Positions 39,211-47,266 of a DNA stretch of 64,000 bases are shown here, piece by piece. This DNA comes from Mesostigma viride (lineage: Eukaryota; Streptophyta; Mesostigmatophyceae; Mesostigmatales; Mesostigmataceae). The stretch lies in NCBI GenBank assembly GCA_009746045.1, contig RPFO01000436.1, positions 1,303,772 through 1,367,771 of the forward strand, read 5' to 3'. The position numbers and the translations under genes were made by a program. A model generated the notes under the pieces. It had not been told where the DNA came from. It saw only the letters and a list, made by a program, of their open reading frames with translations, and made no database searches. Each line of letters opens with the position of its first letter. Position 1 is the stretch's first letter.

Positions 39211-39686
39211 TGGTTGATCTTACGATCTGGATTCCCTGATTTGCGACTAAGGGGAGCGGAGTGCGAGTCGGTGCCGCTGCCTCATGGCTGATCTGCGAGA
39301 AATGCTCCTGGAAAGGGTGAAAGTCCCTGCAAATGACCTCTGGACTGCTTCCAAGTACTTGGATGTAGTTCAAAGTACTTCATTGGTACTACAGGGTAGT
39401 ACAATCTACTTCAAACTAGTTCAAACTAGCTCAGGCTAGTAAAGATTCGTTCAGGTGTAGCACAACCTGCCTAGGAGGTGGTATGACCACCTGGGTTGAA
39501 GTAGACAGTGACTAAACGTAGTACAATGTCGAAAGAATCAGTACAAATGGGTTCTTTGTAGTACAACTGTTCAGTGGCACCTGGGCGCCGCGCCAGTACT
39601 GTACCGGACTTGCATCCGTCACCGTGCGCATGCAATGCAGCCAATTTATTGAGGAAGACATGGCGGCGCATGCTTTATCAGTTTTC
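39211..39686 (+). repeat. A1 repeat of E1
   Basis: 476 bp, near-identical to the A repeats at 36965, 59662, 61617 and 63060. Contains iterated CTAGTT/CAAACTAG motifs and GTACTT repeats. Confidence 0.92.
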
Positions 39687-39778
39687 TTTGCCGTTTCTTG
39701 GTCAAAATCACTCGTTCTTTTTGCGCTCTTTAAAGCTCGATAATTTCCACGTCATATCAAGTGATTTTGCAGCAAAAA

Positions 39779-40439
39779 ATGGGGTCGAAAGAGCCCATTC
39801 CGAGAGGTTTCGCGCAAACTGCACGAAATCTTTATTTTGCAGCAAATAAGGATAGCACTTCGTTGGCCACTTTGATAGTGGGTTCCCTCGGTCCTGCCTA
39901 CAAGGCAAGACTTGCAGCTTCTTCAAAAAGTCCCTTAGACTCATTAGGACGGTATTTGGTGAGTGTGGGATATGAAATAGAAGCTAGCAGCGAGCCAGCA
40001 CAACTGGGAAAGAATATCGCGTTTTCCTTGGAGCACAAACTGCCAGAGGGGTTCCTGGCCGAAATGGGGGCCGAGGAGGGCTTCGTAGGCTCTGAGGAGG
40101 CCGAAGATATGTTGGGGGACATGTCTGGGGCCTCTGGAGATGAGCAGAATGATGGGGCGCCTCAAGCTGCGAATTTTTCCAATGATTTGGCAAAATTTGC
40201 GGCAACCATGGGCAACATGAGCATAGAAGCCCTAGGATCGGCTCAGGAGACTGGCACAGGTCTCCCAGGGGGTGGGGAGACTGTTGGCAGAGGTGCCACG
40301 CCATTTGCTGGGCGAGGGAAGGTGGTGGGAGGCACCCCCCTGGTGGCTGGAGGGGCCAGGGGAAAGGGGGTAGGGGGCACGGCCCCAACTGTGGGGGGGG
40401 GGCGCAGCGGTGGCAAGGGAGGGGCTGCGGGGGCCCACC
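39779..40439 (+). pseudogene. E1 gag, N-terminal part
   Basis: Starts MGSKEPIPRGFAQTARNLYF, aligning with the gag starts of E3 (MASDHEDTT) and E4 (MASGDENAS): each has a ~90-residue helical segment with LGPxY/W, then an acidic region and a Gly-rich linker. The frame runs into the inverted A fragment at 40440 and would end in it, so this copy of gag is interrupted. A1 lies 92 bp upstream and presumably supplies the promoter and leader. Confidence 0.75.
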
Positions 40440-40868
40440 TGCATTGCATGCGCACGGTGACGGATGCAAGTCCGGTACAGTACTGGCGCGGCGCCCAGGT
40501 GCCACTGACCAGTTGTACTACAAAGAACCCATTTGTACTGATTCTTTCGACATTGTACTACGTTTAGTCACTGTCTACTTCAACCCAGGAGGTCATACCA
40601 CCTCCTAGGCAGGTTGTGCTACACCTGAACGAATCTTTACTAGCCTGAGCTAGTTTGAACTAGTTTGAAGTAGATTGTACTACCCTGTAGTACCAAAGAA
40701 GTACTTTGAACTACATCCAAGTACTTGGAAGCAGTCCAGAGGTCATTTGCAGGGACTTTCACCCTTTCCAGGAGCATTTCTCGCAGATCAGCCATGAGGC
40801 AGCGGCACCGACTCGCACTCCGCTCCCCTTAGTCGCAAATCAGGGAATCCAGATCGTAAGATCAACCA
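40440..40868 (-). repeat. Truncated inverted A repeat inside E1 gag
   Basis: Reverse complement of the A repeat from its TGGTTGATC start (right end here) to GCATGCAATGCA. The last ~47 bp of A (through TTATCAGTTTTC) are missing. Gag sequence resumes directly on the right. Confidence 0.88.
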
Positions 40869-41424
40869 GACCCCGCCATGATGGCCCGCATGGGCGCCGT
40901 CATGGGAGGACAGGGGGTGATGGGTGCGGGGGGGGGGGGGGGCCCTGCCGGCTTGCAGGGAGGAGGGCACCCCCCATTGGGCCCTGCACTGCGAGTGCCG
41001 GGTGGGCACACCCCTCAAACCCACCCCGGGATAGCCCCACTGTGGGCTGGTGGCCTGCACGCCACGGGGGTAGCCCCTCCATGGGGGTACACCAGTGGGG
41101 CAGGGGAAGGAGCAGTGCCAGGGGGCGGTTACTGGGTGCCTGCCCCCCCCCCGGGGTACTGGGGAGCCGGGTGGCCGGGGGCTGGAGGCCCAGGCACTGG
41201 GGAAGAGCCCCGGGGCGGCCAGGGGGGATGGGTGACGGCCCCCGCGTCCGTGGCGGGGGACGAGGAGCCTGCAGAGGGGTATCCCTTGCACAGCTCACAC
41301 CCAGCGGCCCAGCAAGGGGCGCGGGGGGGTGGGACAATCCTGCCCGGCGCCAAACCAGTGGCCCCAGCACCGGCGCGAGCCAAGGCAGCCAAGTGTCCCA
41401 AGTGCCGCCATCGCACGTGCCGTT

Positions 41425-41463
<39 letters not shown>

Positions 41464-42097
41464 GCAGCGACTCGGGCCGGCGCAGCAGCAGCCGGCGCCG
41501 CAGGGACCGCCTACCGGGTCGCGCCGACCCAGCGAGCGGCCAGGTGTTGGCTGTGCCCATGACCAAGGGGGTCGCCCTGCCGGGGACTGCCACCAGCATC
41601 CCTTGGGAGGTGGAGGACTACCGGTACAAGCTGCGGGTGCTGCCCGAGTACCTGCAAACGGCCAAGGACCGGTACGGGGGCAGTCTGCGGGCCCGGCTGG
41701 AGGGCCTGAAGCCCATGTTCATCCGTGGGCCAGGCCAGACCAGCGGGTGGCAGAGTCGCGAGCGCATGGACATCGCGGTCAACCTGTGCCACGCCCTGGA
41801 CGTGGCGGTGAAGGAGCTGGGAGTCACGGCGGTGACCGAGCTCGCGTGCATGGAGTACTTTGCACGCATCGTGGAGTCACTCATGGTGGTGGAGAGCGAG
41901 CGGGGCCAGGGCGCGTGGGTCGCCCAGGCCGCCTTCGTGCTGCCGGTGGTGGAGAGCGGCAGCCAGCGGACGAGGGCGGCGCGACGGGCTCTCAAGGCCG
42001 CCAAGAAGGAGCACGACGCGCGGGTCAGCGCGGCGGTGCTGGCCAAGGTGGATGGGGGGCGGTGGCCTCCTCCTCCGCCAGCAACAAGCAGAAGTGA
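40869..42097 (+). pseudogene. E1 gag, C-terminal part (Gly/Pro linker, Cys cluster, RS-like tract, conserved C-terminal domain)
   Basis: Resumes at MMARMGAVMGGQG, matching E4 MMAQMNALMGG. A long Gly/Pro-rich linker leads to CPKCRHRTCRC (CxxCxxxxCxC), a Ser run encoded by CAG-type repeats, SSDSSSDSGRRSSSRRRRDR, then the conserved capsid-like C-terminal domain (SGWQSRERMDIAVNLCHALD, ELACMEYFARIVESLMVVES, RTRAARRALKAAKK). The expected end is NKQK-stop at 42097, but the frame shifts near a G6 run at ~42053-42058. The gag stop overlaps the pol frame (AAG TGA versus GTG AGG, -1). Confidence 0.75.
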
Positions 42098-45000
42098 GGG
42101 GGCGCGGCGTGTTCCCCCTCCCAGTTCCGGCCGTCCAGCCCCTCGACCGGTCCCGCCTGCGCTCACGACGCAGGCTGCAGCGAGCCACGCGGCGGCGGGC
42201 ACGCTTGCTGCTCATGGTCCGGCTCGTGGAAGGCCTGAACTGGATGTGGGGGGGGACACGGGAACCGCCTGTGGGGGCGGCCGGGTGTGGGGCGGGGCCA
42301 GCAATGGCCACGCCTGCCGGCGGGCCCCCAGGGCGCGGCACTGGCGGGGCGACGGCAACGGCTCCCTGCACCGCTGCCCAGCAGGCGGCCCTACAAGGGC
42401 TGGAGATTGCCGCCCAGGTCCATGAGCGCCGGCTGAGAGCCGTAGCGGCAGAGGACCTGGTGCATGACGTTGAGTCTGGGCCCTATGGGCCCGACGGGCA
42501 ATATGAAATGATTGTCCCAGAGAGACTTGCGCTGCCCGCGGGCGGAGTGGCGGGCAGCGAGCCGCTGATGGACTGCCTCCCCCCCCAGTGGAGGGAGGTA
42601 TATGGCGACATAAAAAATATTTTGAGGGAGGAGGAGGTAGTGCAGCCAGGGCGTCGACGGCGAGTGACGCATGGCTGTGCGAGCGACACAGAGTACGCGC
42701 GCCTGAGCGTGCGGCTGGCGGAGACCGGGATGACAGAGTACAGCGAGGAGGAGCCCCCGGTCACCAACGGCCTGTTCGGCGTGCCCAAGCGCGATCCAGG
42801 GGTGGTGGACCCGTCAGCCCAGCGCCAGCGACTCATCTGCAACATGGTGCAGAGCAACGACAAGTTCCTCACCCCTGGCGGCTGTTACCTGCCAGATGTG
42901 GGGGCGGTGGCCGAGATGGCAGGGGGCGCGCCCAGCTACTCGAGCAAAACGGACCTGGAGACGTACTACTACCGCTTCTCCGTGCCAACGGAGTGGCGGG
43001 AGTGGTTCGCGCTGCCCCCAGTCTGGTCGGACGAGGTCGGCCAGCCCGGGGAGCGCCGCCGGCTCTATCCCAGGTTCCGTGTTCTGGTGATGGGGTGGTC
43101 TCACTCGGTCCTGCTGGCGCAGGTGGCGCACATGCAGACCCTGTTCGGGCCGGGGAAGCTGAACCCCGGGCTGAGTGTGAGCGTCCCGCTGCTGCCCGAG
43201 GACCCTACTCGGCCGGCGCAGTTGGTCATGATCGACGACCTGGGCACCACACACGCGCGCAGCGCAGCGGAGGCGAACGCGCTGCTGGACCGCGCATGCA
43301 CCGAGTGCTACACGCCAGCTGGCCTGGTGGTGAATGAGAAAAAGGTCGAGCGGGCGCGGGAAGGTCAAGCTATGGAGATCCTGGGTATCGAGTTTCACCA
43401 AGATGGGAGCTTGTGGCCGTCGGCGAAGCGACTGGCCCTCCTGGTCCACGACACCGAGGCGGTGCTGGCCCGGGGACGTGCAAGCTACCATGAGTTGGCC
43501 TCCCTACTGGGACGCTGGGTATGGATCCAGCTGCTGCGCAGGAGTCTGCTAAGCACCTGGTTCCACGCCTACAGGATGCTCCACCAAGTGCTGGCCCTCC
43601 GCAAGGGAGGACGCTTCCAACTCTGGGCAAGTGTGCGCCGGGAGCTCTGGGCGGCTGTCTGCCTGGCCCCCCTGGTGCATGCGCAGCGCAACCAGCCGCT
43701 GGACACCACCGTCGTGGCCAGTGACGCGTCGAGCCGGGGCTCCGGTGTGGTGTACGCCCGTCTGGCAGAGGCAGACGTGAAGGTTTTGTCCAACTGCCGT
43801 GAGATAAAGGGGTGGAAGACTCTGTGTGTCGGGTCGGAAGAGGTCGGTGTGGAGCGAACGGGGGAGAGGGTGCATCGGGCGGTGGCGACCGCCCGCTGGC
43901 GTGTGGCGGTGAAACACCGGTGGAGGGACGCGGGGGCGCACATCAATGAGAAAGAGGCGCGCGCAGCCGTGCAGAGCCTGGAGTGGGGGCTGCGCACGCG
44001 GGCGCGGTGGGGGCGACGGCACGTACGGCTGGTGGATAACACCGCCGTTGTGGGCGCAGTGGTGAAGGGGCGGTCATCATCTTACCGCCTCAACACGTGG
44101 TGCCGCCGCGCTGCCGCCCTGGGCTGTGCCAGCAACACCAGGTACCACTGGGTGTACATCCGCTCGGAGGGAAACCCCGCTGACGCGCCCAGCCGGGGCC
44201 GGTGGGTGCGGGACCTTACCGCCGATGGCGATGTGGAGAGTAACCCGGGGCCGGGAGGGCGGCAGGAACTGCTGGAGAGCACCGTGCTGCCCGCGACCCT
44301 GCGCAGCTACCATCGCGCAGTGATCGCGTACCTCCTGTGGGCTGAGCCCTATGGTGCTGTACCGCCGGAGGAAGCGGAGAGCGTGTTCTGCGAGTGGCTC
44401 GTGTCTGTCTACGAGGATGGAGGGGGAGCAGGGCGTTCCATGTGCATGAGGGCGCTGTGTGGGCTGCAACTGTACTACCCCAGCCAAGTGCAGGGGTGGC
44501 GCGAGGCCCGCCGGCTCCTGTACGGGTGGCAGCGACGCGTGCAAACGCATAGCCCCAATCCGGTGCCGTGGGAGCTGCTCTACCTGGTGGTGCAGCTCCT
44601 CCGCTGGCAGGGGGCGCCCATGGCAGCAGCCGTGTGCGTCATCACTTTCCAGCAATACCTGCGCATCGGGGAGGCCTTCAAGCTCCGAGTGGGGGACGTG
44701 GCACTGCGTGACGACCGTCGCCTGGGGCAGCGGGGACTGGGCGCGCTTCTTCTGCGGGATCCCAAGACAGCCAAGGGGGGTGCACAGGCGGTGGTGGTGC
44801 AGGATCCCCTCTCGCTGTACGTGCTCGAGCGCCTGTGCGCTGGGCGGGAGCCCGAGGAGCCCTTGTTTGGGAGCCTCAACTACAGCCAGTTCTCTCGTCG
44901 GTGGCACGCGGCGTGGGATGTTCTGGGCCTGCGGGGGATGTTTCCGCCCTACTCCATGCGACATGGTGGGGCAACGTACGACTACCTGCAGGGCGTTTCA

Positions 45001-45156
45001 CTCCCAGACATCCAGAAGCGCGGGCGTTGGCGCCAGTTCAAGTCGGTGGACCACTACGTGGGCCTGCACCGTGCTCTAGCGGTGCAAGTGCCGCGGTGGG
45101 TGTGGTTGCTGGCTGAGGAGTTCCCCCCCGCTCAGTGGAGTTCACACTGGCAGTAG
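42094..45156 (+). CDS. E1 pol: reverse transcriptase, RNase H, 2A motif, tyrosine recombinase
   Basis: A single uninterrupted frame, -1 relative to gag; no ATG near the overlap, so expression probably needs frameshifting or reinitiation. RT: VTNGLFGVPKRD, motif A SSKTDLETYYYRFSVP, motif B LVMGWSHSVLLAQ, motif C VMIDDLG (Met instead of Tyr before IDD), about 42760-43560. RNase H: VVASDASSRGSG, HINEKEARAAVQSLEWGL, RLVDNTAVVGA, EGNPADAPSRG (about 43710-44190). The 2A motif GDVESNPGP ends at 44253. The YR follows: LRIGEAFKLRV, KTAKGG, YSMRHGGATYDYL (HxxR is YxxR), KRGRWRQF, VDHYVGLHR with the nucleophilic Tyr. All other catalytic residues are present, so this is the most intact pol in the window. 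Confidence 0.9.
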   Translation: MRGRGVFPLPVPAVQPLDRSRLRSRRRLQRATRRRARLLLMVRLVEGLNWMWGGTREPPVGAAGCGAGPAMATPAGGPPGRGTGGATATAPCTAAQQAALQGLEIAAQVHERRLRAVAAEDLVHDVESGPYGPDGQYEMIVPERLALPAGGVAGSEPLMDCLPPQWREVYGDIKNILREEEVVQPGRRRRVTHGCASDTEYARLSVRLAETGMTEYSEEEPPVTNGLFGVPKRDPGVVDPSAQRQRLICNMVQSNDKFLTPGGCYLPDVGAVAEMAGGAPSYSSKTDLETYYYRFSVPTEWREWFALPPVWSDEVGQPGERRRLYPRFRVLVMGWSHSVLLAQVAHMQTLFGPGKLNPGLSVSVPLLPEDPTRPAQLVMIDDLGTTHARSAAEANALLDRACTECYTPAGLVVNEKKVERAREGQAMEILGIEFHQDGSLWPSAKRLALLVHDTEAVLARGRASYHELASLLGRWVWIQLLRRSLLSTWFHAYRMLHQVLALRKGGRFQLWASVRRELWAAVCLAPLVHAQRNQPLDTTVVASDASSRGSGVVYARLAEADVKVLSNCREIKGWKTLCVGSEEVGVERTGERVHRAVATARWRVAVKHRWRDAGAHINEKEARAAVQSLEWGLRTRARWGRRHVRLVDNTAVVGAVVKGRSSSYRLNTWCRRAAALGCASNTRYHWVYIRSEGNPADAPSRGRWVRDLTADGDVESNPGPGGRQELLESTVLPATLRSYHRAVIAYLLWAEPYGAVPPEEAESVFCEWLVSVYEDGGGAGRSMCMRALCGLQLYYPSQVQGWREARRLLYGWQRRVQTHSPNPVPWELLYLVVQLLRWQGAPMAAAVCVITFQQYLRIGEAFKLRVGDVALRDDRRLGQRGLGALLLRDPKTAKGGAQAVVVQDPLSLYVLERLCAGREPEEPLFGSLNYSQFSRRWHAAWDVLGLRGMFPPYSMRHGGATYDYLQGVSLPDIQKRGRWRQFKSVDHYVGLHRALAVQVPRWVWLLAEEFPPAQWSSHWQ
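44221..44253 (+). other. 2A ribosome-skipping motif between RNase H and YR of E1
   Basis: Encodes ADGDVESNPGP preceded by VRDLT. This is the full 2A consensus D(V/I)ExNPGP. The predicted skip is between Gly (44248-44250) and Pro (44251-44253), releasing RT-RNase H with a 2A tail and YR starting with Pro. Confidence 0.85.
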
Positions 45157-45233
45157 CAAGTGTGGGGATGCGCCTGCCCCGGTCTAGGCCGGGGGGCGCA
45201 GTATAAAACGATGCAGCTCCGTTGGAGGAGTCG

Positions 45234-45269
45234 GCAGGGCGCACTCCAGCGGACACGCTGGGGCCCTGC
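45234..45269 (+). other. E1 3'-region hairpin 1 (covarying family)
   Basis: Outer stem GCAGGG/CCCTGC, bulge CGCACT, inner stem CCAGCG/CGCTGG, loop GACA, opposing GG. Confidence 0.8.
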
Positions 45270-45338
45270 TGGTTTTGGGCGTCACGCCATCATCCTGATT
45301 TCCGGTTTGGCTCAACTTTGACCGTATCCTGCCTTGGA

Positions 45339-45381
45339 CAGAGCCGGCGGGGCGCACTCTAGTGGATACACTAGGGCTCTG
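45339..45381 (+). other. E1 3'-region hairpin 2 (covarying family)
   Basis: Outer stem CAGAGCC/GGCTCTG, 5' bulge ending GCGCACT, inner stem CTAGTG/CACTAG, loop GATA. Confidence 0.8.
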
Positions 45382-45410
45382 CGGCAGGACCTGGCAAAGC
45401 TGATCACGGC

Positions 45411-46192
45411 ATGCCAGCTGGTGGATGTGGGGTCGACGCGTTAAAAGGGGACTCCGTCGGCAATGCTGCCATTCCAGGAGGGCTGAGCAATGCTGGGGTC
45501 TCCGGCGGTGCGGGCGGCGATGAGCATGGGGAAGCTGCAGCACAAGCTGGAGCAGGGTCCCGGCAAGAAGGGGCAGGGCGGCCCGTCCAACAACAACAAG
45601 TGAGGGAGCGGTGCCTTCTTCCACTACCTCTTCCAGCACCCCTGCCACCTCGTGACTGGTGGCAGCAGGTACGCTCAGGCCGTAGGCGCGATAGGATGAG
45701 TCGGGCTTTTAATGCTCGCACACTAGCCTGTCAGACGGTTAGGGCGTTAAACTGGATGGGGGGGGGGGCGAGACCCGCCTGCTGTAGATTCTGCCCGTGT
45801 GCCCGGGCCTCTGCAGCAGGCGGCCCTAGATGGGATCGATGATGCTTGCAGGTCCTTTGTCCGCCGGAACGGTGGTTCCGTAGCGGCAATGGCAGGATCT
45901 GTAGTGGATGGGGGTGAATATGCTGATCGAAGGAGCCCCTTACGAACCGTTAGTGGCCGCACGCTTGGCTTTGCCTGGTCCGGGGGAAGGTGGCCAAGTG
46001 GATGTGCTGAACTTACTACCCCCCTCTTGGGGAGCAATTTTGAATGATGAGAGTAGGATGGTACGGACGCTGAGCCCAGCAGAGCGGATCTTGCAGAAGT
46101 CGATGCGGATCTCGCGGGGGTGTAGCATGGAGGAGTTCGCGCGGGTTTGCACGGTGTGTGTGGAGAGGGGGATTTTGGGTGGTTTTTTTTAG
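45411..46192 (+). pseudogene. E2 gag end and pol N-terminal region
   Basis: The gag frame ends AAC AAC AAG TGA at 45603. The -1 frame reads QQQQVRERCLLPLPLPAPLP, then TVRALNWMGGG, aligning with E1 VRGRGVFPLP...GLNWMWGG, so the gag/pol overlap is conserved. Frames then change at G-runs (45750-45770), and a third frame (45908-46192: YEPLVAARLALPGPGEGG, LNLLPPSWGAIL, FARVCTVCVERG) corresponds to the pre-RT region of E1. It ends at a T8 run just before the RT frame. Confidence 0.65.
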
Positions 46193-46204
46193 GAGGAGCC
46201 GCCT

Positions 46205-47266
46205 ATGGTGAACGGTACTTTTGGGGTCGGAAAGCCCGACGGCCGTATACGGCTGATTGAGGACAACCGGCGTGGCAACATGCCACTACCAGATCCTATG
46301 CCCGCTTTTCTACCACACCTTGGCGTGATTTGCGATTTGCCCACGCGCGCTGGGGAGGATGTTTTTGGGGGCGTATCAGATTTGGATTCGTACTACAACA
46401 GACTCCGCCTGCCAGTTTGGATGCGGCGGTACTGTGCGTGGATGCCGGTGTGGTCGGATCTGGTGGGCCTGAGTGGGGCTCGTCGGAAGGTGTGGCCGTG
46501 GATGTTGTGCTGGCCAATGGGCAACAAGCTGGCCGTCGCCGTGGCCCAGTGTGTGCATCAGTCTGTGTTGTACCGCTGTGGCCCCAAGCCACCGTTGGAA
46601 GCTAGTCGTGGGCTGAGCATCAACATGTCCGCGCTGATCCTGGTGGCGGAGGCCAACGAGGCGGGGGAGACCGTCCGGCTGAGGCTGGAGGAGGACCCTG
46701 CTGCGCCCTTGGCGCCCTCGCCGTGCTTCGAATCTCGGCAGGATCTGGAAGGTATGCATGCTGTGACGATCGATGACCTCCATTTCACCCACTGTGCGTT
46801 GGTGGATGGGGTGAATCAGCAGCTAGATCGTGTTCAGGCTGCCTACGCCGCTGTTGGGCTGGTGCAGAAGTCTGACAAGGTGGTACGGGCGACAGCAGAG
46901 CAGACTGGTGTGCAGGCGGTGGGGGTCATTCACCAAAGAGATGGTGACGTGGTGCCTGTTCCTGAGCGTGTGGTGGCAGTTATCGCTGCTACTCATAGAA
47001 TCTTAGATCGCGGGTTCACTTACTACCACGAACTTAGTTCTGTGCTTGGGAAGTGGGTGTGGATGCATCTGCTGTGCCGCCCCATGCTTTCGGTGTGGTC
47101 TGAGACGTACCGGCTGCTAGCAGCCATGAATGCCTCCCTGCCTGGGCGCCGCTGGCGCCTCCCTGCGAGGGCCCGCCAGGAGCTTCAGGCGGCGATCGAC
47201 CTGGCCCCCTTTTTGAGGGCGGCCAGGGCCCGGCCCCTTTCTGACCGGGTCGTCGCAATTAAGTGA
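46205..47266 (+). pseudogene. E2 reverse transcriptase
   Basis: 354-codon frame: MVNGTFGVGKPDGRIRLIED, motif A VSDLDSYYNRLRLPVW, motif B WPMGNKLAVAVAQ, motif C VTIDDLHFTH (Thr in place of Tyr before IDD), thumb YYHELSSVLGKWVWMHLL. It ends DRVVAIK-stop. The +1 frame directly continues SDASSSGGGVVYSS, the first RNase H motif, so a one-base shift at ~47262 separates RT from RNase H. An in-frame upstream extension across GAGGAGCCGCCT matches E1 EEEPP. Confidence 0.8.

Larger units (their letters stand above)
39211..45388 (+). mobile_element. E1: YR retrotransposon (gag, RT-RNase H-2A-YR), 3' end truncated
   Basis: A1 repeat 39211-39686, gag in two parts around an inverted A fragment (40440-40868), an uninterrupted pol frame to 45156, and a 3' region with two hairpins. 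B1-A2-B2 are missing because the sequence passes directly into E2 at about 45388. Gene order gag-RT-RH-YR without a methyltransferase domain fits Ngaro/PAT/TOC-type YR elements. Confidence 0.88.

Noticed and set aside
45339-45381. Hammerhead or other known self-cleaving ribozyme in the YR-element 3' region
   Set aside because: No CUGAUGA/GAAA hammerhead core; the bulge CGCACT and GANA loop match no ribozyme I know. Reported instead as an unidentified structured element.
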